Below are positions 1-8,965 of a stretch of DNA of 64,000 bases, piece after piece (positions within the stretch are counted from its first letter, which is position 1; every line of letters begins with the position of its first letter). The stretch covers positions 248,001-312,000 of the forward strand of contig JBMNGG010000008.1 in NCBI GenBank assembly GCA_050949705.1, read 5' to 3'. The notes below the pieces were generated by a model that made no database searches, was not told where the DNA came from, and worked only from the letters and a program-made list of their open reading frames with translations. The stretch comes from JBMNGG01 sp050949705 (GTDB lineage Bacteria > Bacillota > Thermosediminibacteria > Thermosediminibacterales > Tepidanaerobacteraceae). The translations under genes were made by a program, and so were the position numbers.

Positions 1-2
1 GG

Positions 3-371
3 ATATCAATAAATAAATCCTATAATAATCTTGAAGTAAAAGTTTCCCTTAGTGATCCTGATGGAAACACCTTTGAAGGTGTTGAAAGTGGACCTGCATC
101 TCTACAAAGTAGAATAAGAACTACAGCTTGTGCTACATTAAATGCAGCTCAAAAACTCCTTTCTGACAAGTGCGTTCTATCTTTAGAAGATATGCACATA
201 TTTAAAATTGGTAGTCACCAAGCCATAACAATCCTCGTCTCTGTACTATTTGATGATAAAGAAGAACAGCTCTTAGGTAGTGCTCTTATTAAGCAAGATA
301 ATTACGAAGCAGTAGTTGCAGCAGTTCTAAGCTCAATAAACAGAAAAATAAGTCTTTTTTTTGACAAATAG
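3..371 (+). CDS. C-terminal part of a conserved protein of unknown function
   Basis: This reading frame is open from the window edge to a TAG at 369-371, so the 5' end is missing and about 122 codons are visible. The product looks like a compact alpha/beta domain. It has a polar strand segment (LEVKVSLSDPDGNTF), an Ala-rich helix (RTTACATLNAAQKLL), a hydrophobic strand (AITILVSVLF) and a closing helix (YEAVVAAVLSSINRKI). The layout superficially recalls the regulatory domain of 2-isopropylmalate synthase, but I do not recognise the family and give no function. The stop lies just upstream of the hairpin-bounded leader before the HD-GYP gene, so the two may share regulation. Confidence 0.7.
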   Translation: MSINKSYNNLEVKVSLSDPDGNTFEGVESGPASLQSRIRTTACATLNAAQKLLSDKCVLSLEDMHIFKIGSHQAITILVSVLFDDKEEQLLGSALIKQDNYEAVVAAVLSSINRKISLFFDK

Positions 372-377
372 CATTAG

Positions 378-571
378 GGGCCGACAAACAAAGCGGAGCG
401 ATTTTGTAGCCTGCTTGGTTTAGCGGTTATAGCAGAGCAATAAAATAGGGGGCTATGAAATGAAACTTAACAGCACACTTGTAAAAATAATGCTGGCGTT
501 ATTCGCCTTAGTGTTGTCTGGTGGTGCGAGTTTTAGATTAGGACCTTAGTTGTTGTTAATCTTGTCGGCCC
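378..571 (+). repeat. Inverted repeat enclosing a small ORF: possible structured leader of the HD-GYP operon
   Basis: GGGCCGACAA at 378-387 is perfectly complementary to TTGTCGGCCC at 562-571. The pair could close a domain of about 190 nt directly upstream of the HD-GYP start at 594. The 3' arm is followed by TTATTTT, so the closed form could act as a weak terminator. Inside, TAGCC at about 407-411 can pair with GGCTA at about 450-454, over the SD of the enclosed small ORF. I could not match it to a c-di-GMP riboswitch class. The pairing is seen; a regulatory role is inferred. Confidence 0.45.
460..549 (+). CDS. 29-residue hydrophobic peptide upstream of the HD-GYP gene
   Basis: An ATG at 460 follows AGGGGG at 447-452 with normal spacing and opens a 29-codon frame ending at TAG 547-549. 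The peptide has a short basic N-terminus (MKLNSTLVK), a hydrophobic core (IMLALFALVLSGG) and a polar tail ending ASFRLGP. That is the shape of a signal-peptide-like leader or an exported small peptide. There is no Cys for a thiolactone, though the tail contains Ser. It lies inside the inverted repeat 378-571. It could be a regulatory leader peptide, a secreted signal or a chance ORF. I do not recognise the family. Confidence 0.4.
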   Translation: MKLNSTLVKIMLALFALVLSGGASFRLGP

Positions 572-593
572 TTATTTTAACAAAGGTGATAAT

Positions 594-1862
594 ATGGCAA
601 ATCATACGATGAAATTGTTTAGTTATTTTTTAATAGTTATTGTACTGATATCTTTGTTTTTTCTTTTTTCTGTGACAGAAATTAATTTTTATGAAATGTA
701 TGGCTCATTTTTAGGTATGCTGTTTTTTATGGTGATTTTAACTGCTGCTCAGCAACTACCTGTAACTTTACCGTCCCAAGCCGAAGTTACTGTTGATTTC
801 GCAATAGTGCTAAGCATTATCGTTATATTTGGTAGTAAAGTTAGCATTCTACTAGTTTTTCTATCTACATTGTTTACTGAGCTTAAAAGACGTAAAATTA
901 TGCCTCTTCAAAAATCTGTTTTCAACATTGCATTATATATTATTATGGTAGGAACAGCAGGTTTTGTTTATGAGATAACAGGAGGGGTGCCGGGGCAAAT
1001 TGATTTGAACCGGGAAATATTCAGGATAGTAGTCCTGATTTTTACTTATCTGTTAACAAATGTTGGTATTGTAACTATAGCAGTATCGCTCTTAGAAAAC
1101 GAAACGACTTATTTTACTTTTTATAATAATTTTAAATGGGCATTGCCTAACTATTTGGCTCTTGCTCCTTTGGGTATACTGCTAGCCGTTATTTATATTA
1201 ATATAGGCATATCAGGGGTTCTGCTGTTCCTAGTACCGCTTTTAGCGGCACGTCATTCTTTTCAACTTTATATGAATATGCGTAAGGTATACTTAGACAC
1301 GATTCAAGCCTTGGCTACTGCTATAGAAACAAAAGACCCTTATACTCATGGTCATTCCGATAGAGTAGCAAAGTATTCTTTAATAATCGCTGAAGAGATG
1401 AAACTCTCAGGTGAATTTATAACTCAATTGCATTATGCTGCTTTACTTCACGATATTGGCAAAATAGGTATACCTGAAGAAATACTAAATAAGCCAAAAA
1501 ATCTTTCAGAGGAAGAGTATGAGGTAGTAAAACAACATCCTATACTGGGAGCATCGATTGTAGAAAAGCTTGAATTTTTAGCTCAACCTGCAACATTTAT
1601 TAAGTCACACCATGAAAGGTTAAATGGAACCGGATATCCCCAAGGATTAAAGGAAAAAGAAATTCCACTAGGAGCGGCTATTTTAGCAGTAGCTGATACT
1701 TTTGATGCTTTAACTTCTGATAGACCTTATAGAAAGGCTTGGAGTGCAAAAGCGGCCTTGGAAGAGATTGAGAAGGTTTCTGGTGTAGAGTTTAAATCTG
1801 AAGTAGTTGAGGCATTGAAAAATGCATTAAAAAAGGGGAGTATCAAAATCGATGCTTGTTGA
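594..1862 (+). CDS. Membrane HD-GYP domain phosphodiesterase
   Basis: Predicted c-di-GMP phosphodiesterase of 422 aa. Residues 1-225 are strongly hydrophobic and form several membrane segments, probably a sensor module. A short linker (about 226-245) leads to a C-terminal HD-GYP domain. The HD-GYP signatures are visible: HGHSDRV around residue 252, the metal-binding HD pair at 286-287 (LLHDIGKIG), the HH pair in IKSHHERLNGTGYP, and GYP at 347-349. HD-GYP enzymes hydrolyse c-di-GMP to pGpG or GMP, and all expected ligands are present. The start ATG follows AAAGGTGAT. The gene overlaps the DUF5317 gene by 11 nt, so the two are translationally coupled. The signal sensed by the membrane part is unknown. 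Confidence 0.9.
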   Translation: MANHTMKLFSYFLIVIVLISLFFLFSVTEINFYEMYGSFLGMLFFMVILTAAQQLPVTLPSQAEVTVDFAIVLSIIVIFGSKVSILLVFLSTLFTELKRRKIMPLQKSVFNIALYIIMVGTAGFVYEITGGVPGQIDLNREIFRIVVLIFTYLLTNVGIVTIAVSLLENETTYFTFYNNFKWALPNYLALAPLGILLAVIYINIGISGVLLFLVPLLAARHSFQLYMNMRKVYLDTIQALATAIETKDPYTHGHSDRVAKYSLIIAEEMKLSGEFITQLHYAALLHDIGKIGIPEEILNKPKNLSEEEYEVVKQHPILGASIVEKLEFLAQPATFIKSHHERLNGTGYPQGLKEKEIPLGAAILAVADTFDALTSDRPYRKAWSAKAALEEIEKVSGVEFKSEVVEALKNALKKGSIKIDAC

Positions 1863-2415
1863 TTTTTTAGTTATTTCATTTATTGTTGGCTTACTTCGAG
1901 GGGGAAATATAAAACAGCTTACAGAAGCGCCCTTTAAGCATATTGAACTCATTTTTTTGTCCTTTATTGTTAGGTATTTACCATTGATTTTGCCTGGTTC
2001 TCTCATTGATTATGCCATTAGATATAATTGGTTGGTCGTTACATTATCATATGCCATTCTGCTTTATTTTCTAATCTCTAATCTACATATCAAAGCAGTC
2101 AGTATGGTTGCAATTGGCGTATTTTTAAATCTTCTTGTAATTATCGTAAACGGAGGCAAGATGCCGGTTTCACTATGGGCTGTAGAAGTTACGAACCTTG
2201 AAGATTTAAGAGAATTGCTTTATGACCCTAATTACTTGTATCATACTGTTTTGGACTCAAGTACTAAGTTTAAATTCTTAGCTGATATAATTCCAATCCC
2301 GCCACCATATCCTAAACCAAGGGTTTTTAGTATAGGTGATTTTTTGATGGGGACGGGGTTGTTTTTAGTAATACAAAAATATATGTTACCTTCCAAGAAG
2401 GCAAGGAATATCTAA
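1852..2415 (+). CDS. DUF5317 family membrane protein
   Basis: A 187-aa integral membrane protein with about five hydrophobic segments and conserved-looking GGK and PYPKPRVFSIGDF motifs. It resembles the DUF5317 family found in Clostridia beside HD-GYP genes. It starts 11 nt inside the end of the HD-GYP gene and is followed at once by a terminator, so the two form a closed two-gene unit. Function is unknown. The coupling suggests a partner or regulator of the membrane phosphodiesterase, but that is inference. Confidence 0.75.
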   Translation: MLVDFLVISFIVGLLRGGNIKQLTEAPFKHIELIFLSFIVRYLPLILPGSLIDYAIRYNWLVVTLSYAILLYFLISNLHIKAVSMVAIGVFLNLLVIIVNGGKMPVSLWAVEVTNLEDLRELLYDPNYLYHTVLDSSTKFKFLADIIPIPPPYPKPRVFSIGDFLMGTGLFLVIQKYMLPSKKARNI

Positions 2416-2441
2416 CCCTCTCGATATAAAGAGGGTTTTTT
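2415..2441 (+). terminator. Rho-independent terminator of the HD-GYP operon
   Basis: ACCCTCT at 2415-2421 pairs with AGAGGGT at 2430-2436 across an 8-nt loop, followed by a T run. It overlaps the stop codon of the DUF5317 gene. Confidence 0.85.
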
Positions 2442-2622
2442 CTACTAAATATTTGAATATAGTAGATTGTAGTCAGTCTGTTATTATATAATTATGTATC
2501 ATTGGTTTTTCGGGAGGTAATGGGTTTTCATGTTTTTAATAATACACCTGTACTTATACTGACACTGAAAACAGAATGTTAATTGAAAAAAGAAGTATTA
2601 GGTGATACAATTATTTTAGCGC

Positions 2623-2649
2623 AATAAGGAACCATTATGGTTCCTTATT
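2623..2649 (+). repeat. Perfect 11-bp hairpin upstream of secA
   Basis: AATAAGGAACC (2623-2633) and GGTTCCTTATT (2639-2649) form a perfect stem with a 5-nt loop, ending 49 nt before the secA start. It may be an attenuator or mRNA 5'-end element. Only a weak T-rich stretch follows. A TTGACA lies at 2658, but the best -10-like TATGAT is only 14 nt away, so I do not call a promoter. Confidence 0.5.
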
Positions 2650-2698
2650 CTTATAACTTGACACGAATGGGTTTTTATATGATAGAGGTGATAATAAG

Positions 2699-5209
2699 AT
2701 GTTGGGAATATTAAAAAAAATACTGGGAGATAGTAATGAAAAGGAAGTTAGAAAACTACAAAAAATAGTTGATAGAATAAATGCTCTTGAAACTAATGTG
2801 GAAAAATTTTCTGATGAAGAGCTTCGTAGTAAAACCGATGAATTCAAAAGCCGGCTTTCAAAGGGTGAGACATTGGATGATATTTTACCGGAAGCTTTTG
2901 CTGTAGTGAGAGAAGCGTCCAAAAGAACCTTGAATATGAGGCCTTTTGATGTACAAGTAATGGGTGGGATTGTTTTACATCAAGGACGTATAGCTGAAAT
3001 GAAAACAGGTGAAGGAAAAACTTTAGTTGCAACGATGCCAGTATATTTGAATGCCCTTACCGGCCAAGGTGTCCACATAATTACTGTAAACGACTATTTG
3101 GCAAAAAGAGACAGTGAATGGATGGGTGAAATATATGAATTTTTAGGTCTTGAAGTAGGCCTCATCGTCCATGGTCTCGGATATGAAGAACGAAAAAAAG
3201 CTTATAATGCAGATATAACCTATGGTACTAACAATGAATTTGGTTTTGATTATTTAAGAGATAATATGGTGCTTAATAAGGAACAAATGGTTCAACGGCC
3301 GTTAAATTTCGCTATTGTTGACGAGGTAGATAGTATACTGATTGATGAAGCTCGTACTCCTCTTATAATCTCAGGTCAAGCTGAAGAATCTACAGATATA
3401 TATTACAAATTTGCTCGGTTTATACCAAGGCTTAAACGAGATGAAGATTACACTGTTGATGAGAAAGCACATAGTGTTATGCCCACAGAAAAAGGCATAA
3501 AAAAAGCAGAAAACTATCTAGGTGTTGAAAATCTTTATGATGAAGAAAACATGGAACTTCTGCACCATCTACAGCAGGCTTTGAAAGCTCATGCTCTGAT
3601 GAAATTAGATAGAGATTATGTGGTAAAAGATGGTCAAGTAATAATTGTTGATGAATTTACAGGCAGACTGATGTTTGGCCGTAGGTACAGTGACGGTTTA
3701 CATCAAGCTATTGAAGCTAAAGAAGGTGTAAAGGTTGAAAATGAAAGTAAGACATTAGCTACAATAACTTTCCAGAATTATTTTAGAATGTATAAAAAAC
3801 TTGCTGGTATGACAGGTACTGCAGCCACTGAGGAGGATGAATTCAGAGGCATCTATGGTCTTGACGTAGTTGTTATACCCACAAATAAACCTATGATAAG
3901 AGAAGACTACCCAGATGCAATTTATAAGACTGAAAAGGGAAAACTCAATGCGGTAGTCAATGAGATTGAAGAATGCTACCGTAAAGGTCAACCTGTTCTT
4001 GTAGGTACAATTTCAATAGAGAAATCCGAATTACTTAGCAGCATGCTAAAGCGAAAAGGGATCCCACATGAAGTGCTAAACGCAAAATATCATGAGAAAG
4101 AAGCAGAAATAGTTGCACAAGCAGGTCAACGAGGAGCTGTGACTATTGCTACCAATATGGCTGGTAGAGGTACCGATATAGTGTTGGGTGAAGGGGTAGC
4201 AGAGCTTGGCGGTCTTCATATTATAGGAACTGAAAGGCACGAAGCCCGCAGGATTGACAACCAACTTAGAGGTCGTTCAGGCCGTCAAGGAGATCCAGGT
4301 TCTTCCAGGTTTTATATATCTTTAGAAGACGATTTGATGCGCCTTTTCGGTGCAGATAACATAAAAGGCATAATGGACAAATTAGGTTTGGAAGAAGATC
4401 AGCCTATTGAACACCCACTGATAACAAAGTCTATTGAAAATGCTCAAAAGAAAGTTGAAGCCCGTAACTTCGATATAAGAAAACATGTACTAGAATATGA
4501 TGATGTTATGAATACTCAAAGAGAAGTCATGTATTCTCAGCGGCGAAGCGTCCTAGAAAATGATAACCTGAAAGACGATGTTATGGAAATGATTACACAG
4601 GTTATTGACCGTTTGCTTGATATATATGCCGGCAAGGAGATTCATCCTGAAGAGTGGGATTTAAAGGGACTGTCAGACTATCTAGCGGATATATTCCAAA
4701 TAAGTGTAAACTTTGATAGTGATAGATTAGAAGAGATGTCTCGGGAAGATGTTAAAGAAGCCTTAATTAAAAGAGCACATGAAGCTTATGAAAAGAAGGA
4801 AGAAGAGTTGGGCGGTGAAACTCTGCGTGATCTTGAACGATATATTATGCTGAAAACTGTGGATCAGAAGTGGATGGACCATATTGATGCTATGGCCCAA
4901 TTAAGAGAAGGGATAGGGCTTAGGGCTTATGGTCAAAGGGATCCTGTGATTGAATACAAGTTCGAAGGTTACGAGATGTTCCAAGACATGGTAAAAAGTA
5001 TACAGGAAGACACACTAAGATATCTTTTTAGAGTGAGAGTAAAAGTTGCCCCAGAAGAAAGGCAACAGAAAACCTATAATGTATCTTATTCACATAATGA
5101 AGATGCAAAACCTCAGCCGATTAAAAAACAAAGAAAAATAGGACGTAATGATCCATGCCCTTGTGGTAGCGGTAAAAAGTATAAAAAATGTTGTGGTAAA
5201 TCAATATGA
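2699..5209 (+). CDS. secA: Preprotein translocase ATPase SecA
   Basis: 836 aa, normal for SecA. It is the motor that pushes secretory proteins through SecYEG, acting at the cytoplasmic face of the membrane. Visible features are Walker A (MKTGEGKT) at about 101-108, TVNDYLAKRD, the DEVD box (FAIVDEVDSILIDEARTPL), the cross-linking/preprotein domain after it, the second nucleotide-binding fold with TNMAGRGTDI and QLRGRSGRQGDPG, the helical scaffold, and a C-terminal SEC-C zinc motif (CPCGSGKKYKKCC) for SecB or ribosome contact. The ATG follows AGAGGTGAT. prfB follows 35 nt downstream, as in many Firmicutes, and the two are probably cotranscribed. Confidence 0.98.
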   Translation: MLGILKKILGDSNEKEVRKLQKIVDRINALETNVEKFSDEELRSKTDEFKSRLSKGETLDDILPEAFAVVREASKRTLNMRPFDVQVMGGIVLHQGRIAEMKTGEGKTLVATMPVYLNALTGQGVHIITVNDYLAKRDSEWMGEIYEFLGLEVGLIVHGLGYEERKKAYNADITYGTNNEFGFDYLRDNMVLNKEQMVQRPLNFAIVDEVDSILIDEARTPLIISGQAEESTDIYYKFARFIPRLKRDEDYTVDEKAHSVMPTEKGIKKAENYLGVENLYDEENMELLHHLQQALKAHALMKLDRDYVVKDGQVIIVDEFTGRLMFGRRYSDGLHQAIEAKEGVKVENESKTLATITFQNYFRMYKKLAGMTGTAATEEDEFRGIYGLDVVVIPTNKPMIREDYPDAIYKTEKGKLNAVVNEIEECYRKGQPVLVGTISIEKSELLSSMLKRKGIPHEVLNAKYHEKEAEIVAQAGQRGAVTIATNMAGRGTDIVLGEGVAELGGLHIIGTERHEARRIDNQLRGRSGRQGDPGSSRFYISLEDDLMRLFGADNIKGIMDKLGLEEDQPIEHPLITKSIENAQKKVEARNFDIRKHVLEYDDVMNTQREVMYSQRRSVLENDNLKDDVMEMITQVIDRLLDIYAGKEIHPEEWDLKGLSDYLADIFQISVNFDSDRLEEMSREDVKEALIKRAHEAYEKKEEELGGETLRDLERYIMLKTVDQKWMDHIDAMAQLREGIGLRAYGQRDPVIEYKFEGYEMFQDMVKSIQEDTLRYLFRVRVKVAPEERQQKTYNVSYSHNEDAKPQPIKKQRKIGRNDPCPCGSGKKYKKCCGKSI

Positions 5210-5244
5210 TAAAGAATGAACAAATTTGGAAATGAGGGATTAGA

Positions 5245-6349
5245 ATGATTGATGAATATAGAATAGAGTTGGAGGCTATGAAGCCAGTTTTGACAGAATT
5301 GAGGGATTCACTTTGAAATCGATAAAGCAAAAGAGGAAATAAAACAGTTAGAAGAAAAAGCAGCAGCTTCAAATTTTTGGGATGATCAAGAATCAGCACA
5401 AAAGATATTACAACAACTCAACAGTTTTAGGAGTAAAATTGACAATTTTACTACATTAGAAAAAATGTATGAAGACGCACTAACATTAATTGAACTTTGT
5501 ATAGAAACAGATGATGCAGATTTAAAACAGGAATTGTTAGATGAAACGCAAAAATTAAAACAACGATTGGAAAAGACTAAACTGGAAACTCTTCTTTCAG
5601 GTAAGTATGACAGCAAAAACGCAATACTATCTCTTCATGCTGGAGCAGGTGGTACTGAAGCTCAAGATTGGGTAGGGATGTTGTTACGTATGTATACTAG
5701 GTGGGCTGAAGATAAAGGTTATACGGTAAACACCCTTGATATGTTACCTGGGGACGAGGCTGGGGTAAAAAGCGTCACCTTGCTGGTGGAGGGTATTAAT
5801 GCTTATGGATATCTAAAGTCCGAAAAGGGTGTTCACCGCTTAGTTAGGATTTCACCTTTTGATGCAGCTGGTAGACGCCATACATCTTTCGCCTCAGCAG
5901 ATGTTATGCCTGAAATTGATGATGACATTGAGATAGATATCAAACCCGATGATCTTAAAATCGATACTTTTCGTTCTGGAGGTGCTGGAGGCCAGCATGT
6001 AAACAAAACTGAATCGGCGGTTCGCATAACCCATATTCCTACAGGAACTGTTGTAACTTGCCAAAATGAGCGCTCTCAGCAAAGCAATCGGAACACTGCT
6101 ATGAAGATTTTAAGAGCAAAACTTTTCGATATATATCAGGAACGCCAACAGCGAGAGCTTGATAAAATAAGGGGTGTCCAAAAAGAAATAGCTTGGGGAA
6201 GCCAAATACGATCCTATATTTTTCATCCATACAGTCTTGTAAAGGATCACAGGACTAATGCTGAGACGGGCAATATCCAAGCAGTGATGGACGGAGAATT
6301 AGATGTATTTATAAATGCATATTTAAAACTAATAGCAAGTAAATATTAA
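5245..6349 (+). CDS. prfB: Peptide chain release factor 2, made by programmed +1 frameshift
   Basis: RF2 releases peptides at UGA and UAA codons. Frame 0 starts at ATG 5245 (SD GAGGGA) and reaches an in-frame TGA at 5314-5316 after 22 codons plus CTT. A +1 slip at CTT-T continues with GAA at 5315 and gives 367 aa, the usual RF2 length. The restored N-terminus (EIDKAKEEIKQLEEKAAA, then NFWDD) is typical of the family. The SPF recognition tripeptide is at about 203-205 and the GGQ catalytic motif at about 248-250. Autoregulation by the UGA is inferred from the well-known RF2 mechanism. A terminator follows. Confidence 0.96.
5302..5316 (+). promoter_or_regulatory. RF2 programmed frameshift site
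   Basis: The slip site CTT-TGA at 5311-5316 is preceded by an internal SD-like AGGG at 5302-5305. The gap between GGG and CTT is 5 nt rather than the usual 3, and the stop is followed by A instead of the common C. The arrangement is clear, but the stimulators look weaker than the textbook site. Confidence 0.9.
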
Positions 6350-6402
6350 ATCAGTATTTTTTTCGGACAAGATAATATATTTTTTCTGATAAGAGTATAA
6401 AT

Positions 6403-6456
6403 AGAGCCGTTTTTGAAATAGAAAGTATTTTCTACAAGAAAGACGGCTCTTTTTTT
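6403..6456 (+). terminator. Terminator after prfB
   Basis: AGAGCCGT (6403-6410) pairs with ACGGCTCT (6443-6450), followed by a T run. The 32-nt loop is long, with room for inner pairing. Confidence 0.8.
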
Positions 6457-6684
6457 AATGCAAAAATAGTATCAATTTTTAATTTACTAATATTAATATA
6501 AAGACATTTAATGTTATAGTATAGAAGATTCCTTTACTTTGTGATTTATATCATATATATTTTATATACTTTAGGGTATTATACATATAGATTAGGAATG
6601 GAAGCATTTTGGAATCATGGAAAAGATTCTTTAAAAACCCAATATCAATAAATTTTATCAATAAAGAGAAAGAGAGGAATAAAG

Positions 6685-6978
6685 ATGACAAGATTTAACC
6701 AAGTGATAGCAAGAAATCTTGAGAAATTAGAACAATTTGTGCCAATTGTAGCACGTGTTCATGGAGGAACTCATTCAGAATTTCATGATGTACACAAGTC
6801 TTTTAATGAAATTAGTGAAAAAATTAAAAAGGCAGAATCAGAAAAACCAGATTTAGATAAGGAATTTAAACAATTGCGTGAAGTCACAAATAACTATACT
6901 GTGCCAGGTGATGTATGTGAAACCTACGAAGCTGTATATAATATGTTGGCAGAACTTGATGAAGCCTATCAAGCTTAG
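6685..6978 (+). CDS. Shortened RIC/ScdA-type di-iron (hemerythrin-like) protein
   Basis: 97 aa, preceded by GAGAGGAATAAAG. The segment VARVHGGTHSEFHDVHKSF matches the first iron-binding helices of the hemerythrin-like domain in iron-sulfur cluster repair proteins (RIC/ScdA/YtfE). NNYTVPGDVCETYEAVY matches the later helix region. The protein stops before the family's final His-x3-His/Glu helix, so part of the di-iron ligand set is absent. RIC proteins repair Fe-S clusters after NO or oxidative damage and may donate iron. It is followed 42 nt later by a metal P-type ATPase and a metallochaperone, so a role in iron or metal stress is likely. The family assignment is fair; activity is uncertain. 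Confidence 0.65.
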   Translation: MTRFNQVIARNLEKLEQFVPIVARVHGGTHSEFHDVHKSFNEISEKIKKAESEKPDLDKEFKQLREVTNNYTVPGDVCETYEAVYNMLAELDEAYQA

Positions 6979-7020
6979 AACAGAAAAAGAGAGTTTAGAA
7001 ATTAATTAGGAGAAGGAGAA

Positions 7021-8871
7021 ATGCAAAATTATATTTTAAAGAATAAAAACCCAATTACTTTAATAAGTGGTATTTTAATAGCTAGTGGATTTATTAGCAA
7101 ATGGACTATTGGCAATATGGATATATTCATTTGGTCATTGATAATTGCTTCTATCTTTGGTGCAGCACCTATTGCCATTCAGGCATACCAGGCTTTGCGA
7201 GTAAAAGTAGTGAGTATTGATGTTTTAGTTACAATCGCTGTTCTTGGTGCCTTTTTGATTCAGAACTATGAAGAGTCAGCAATTGTTACTTTTCTTTTCT
7301 TGTTCGGTGCTTTTTTAGAGCAACGCACATTAAATAAAACGCGTTCGGCTATTAAAGAATTAACAGAAATGGCGCCAGAAAGTGCGCTAAAACAAATGGA
7401 AAATGGAGAGTTCGAAGAAGTTGAAGTGGATGAAGTCGACGTAGGTGATGTTTTACTTGTTAAAACCGGTGCTAAAGTTCCTGTTGATGGCACAGTTTTA
7501 ACTGGTGAAGGTAGTGTTAATGAAGCAAGTATTACAGGAGAATCTATTCCCGTTGGAAAGGAAAAGGGTTCAAAAGTATTTGCCGGTACAATCTTAGATA
7601 ATGGGACCATTCAAATTGTCGCTGACCGTGTAGGTGAAGATACAACATTTGGTAAAATCATCGAACTGGTAGAGGAAGCACAAGACTCAAAATCAGAAGC
7701 AGAACGTTTCATAGATCGCTTCTCGAAAAAATATACACCGGCAGTTCTCATTCTATCCTTTGTAGTATGGTTATTTTCAAGAGATGTAGAACTTTCAATT
7801 ACTATTTTAGTTTTAGGTTGTCCAGGTGCTTTAGTTATTGGTGTGCCGGTATCTAACGTTGCAGGTATAGGAAATGGAGCACGTCATGGAGTATTACTAA
7901 AAGGTAGTGAAGTAATTAGCGATTTCAGCAGATTAGATACAATGGTATTTGATAAGACAGGTACACTTACTATAGGAAACCCATCTGTTGCAGAAAAAGA
8001 ATATTATGGAGATAACATTGAAAAAGCTCTAAGTTATCTTGCAAGTGTTGAACGTGAATCGGATCATCCATTAGCAAAAGCAGTATTAGAAGAAATTGGT
8101 GAAACTATATTCTCGCCAGTTGAAAATACAGAAGTTATAAAGGGTGAAGGAATTGTAGCAAGTGTCAATGGACACAGGATAGCTGTAGGTAATGTGGCCT
8201 TAATGAAAAGAGAAAATGTAAAGCTACATGAAAAAGCCAAAGTTGATATAGAGCGTCTCGAAAAAAATGGTAACTCCCTTGTTCTAACATCAGTTGATGG
8301 AGAATTGAAAGTTTTGATGGGTGTTCGTGACCAGATACGTCCAGGTGTTAAAGAAGATCTGCTTAAGCTAAAGAAATTAAGAGTAAAGAACCTAGTTATG
8401 CTTTCAGGTGACAACCAAGGAACTGTTGATGTTGTTAGTCGTGAGTTAGGTTTAACTGAAGCACATGGGAACATGTTACCTGAAGATAAAGGAGCATACA
8501 TTAAGAAGTTAATAGAAGAGGGTCAAATCGTTGCTTTTGTTGGAGATGGAGTTAATGATAGTCCTTCACTGGCCTTAGCAAATATCGGTATAGCTATGGG
8601 TGGTGGCACAGATGTAGCAATTGAAACATCTGATGTAGTACTTATGAATTCGGATTTTAGTAGGTTACCACATGCTTTAGGTTTAGCAAAAGCTATTGCA
8701 AGAAATATGAAACAAAACATTTTTATTGCTTTAGGTGTTGTAATAACATTACTGGCCGGTTTATTGTTTGGGGATTGGGTAAATATGTCAATCGGTATGT
8801 TAGTACATGAAGGCAGTATATTAGCTGTTATCCTCAACGGTATGAGATTATTGAGTTATCGCCTTAGATAA
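7021..8871 (+). CDS. Heavy-metal (P1B-type) cation-transporting ATPase with CPG motif
   Basis: 616 aa and no N-terminal metal-binding domain. Catalytic motifs are in order: TGES at 172-175, the membrane metal-site motif at 267-269 reading CPG (LGCPGALVIG) instead of the usual CPC, the phosphorylated Asp in DKTGT from 311, the P1B-specific HP pair (ESDHPLAKA), MLSGDN and GDGVNDSP. About eight membrane helices are expected, ending with SIGMLVHEGSILAVILN as in Cd/Zn-type pumps. It should export a soft or transition metal using ATP. The altered CPx motif makes the metal hard to predict. The start has a strong SD (AGGAGAAGGAG). Neighbours are a di-iron protein and a CxxC chaperone. Confidence 0.9.
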   Translation: MQNYILKNKNPITLISGILIASGFISKWTIGNMDIFIWSLIIASIFGAAPIAIQAYQALRVKVVSIDVLVTIAVLGAFLIQNYEESAIVTFLFLFGAFLEQRTLNKTRSAIKELTEMAPESALKQMENGEFEEVEVDEVDVGDVLLVKTGAKVPVDGTVLTGEGSVNEASITGESIPVGKEKGSKVFAGTILDNGTIQIVADRVGEDTTFGKIIELVEEAQDSKSEAERFIDRFSKKYTPAVLILSFVVWLFSRDVELSITILVLGCPGALVIGVPVSNVAGIGNGARHGVLLKGSEVISDFSRLDTMVFDKTGTLTIGNPSVAEKEYYGDNIEKALSYLASVERESDHPLAKAVLEEIGETIFSPVENTEVIKGEGIVASVNGHRIAVGNVALMKRENVKLHEKAKVDIERLEKNGNSLVLTSVDGELKVLMGVRDQIRPGVKEDLLKLKKLRVKNLVMLSGDNQGTVDVVSRELGLTEAHGNMLPEDKGAYIKKLIEEGQIVAFVGDGVNDSPSLALANIGIAMGGGTDVAIETSDVVLMNSDFSRLPHALGLAKAIARNMKQNIFIALGVVITLLAGLLFGDWVNMSIGMLVHEGSILAVILNGMRLLSYRLR

Positions 8872-8965
8872 ATTCAGTGTTTTATTTACTAAAATTAGGA
8901 TATAATAAATAAAAGTTAAAGAAGATCGATCAAAAAATAATGAATTTAAGAGAGGAGAGTATTAT

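Noticed and set aside
3..371. Partial gene as 2-isopropylmalate synthase C-terminus
   Set aside because: Only the general alpha/beta layout is similar; no LeuA motif is present and no leu genes are nearby.
460..549. AgrD-like thiolactone peptide precursor
   Set aside because: The peptide has no Cys and no AgrB or histidine kinase lies nearby; kept only as an unknown small ORF.
2658..2683. TTGACA plus TATGAT as a secA promoter
   Set aside because: The spacer is only 14 nt, too short for sigma-A.
8064..8501. Minus-strand frame opposite the metal ATPase
   Set aside because: Low-complexity shadow with no start signal.
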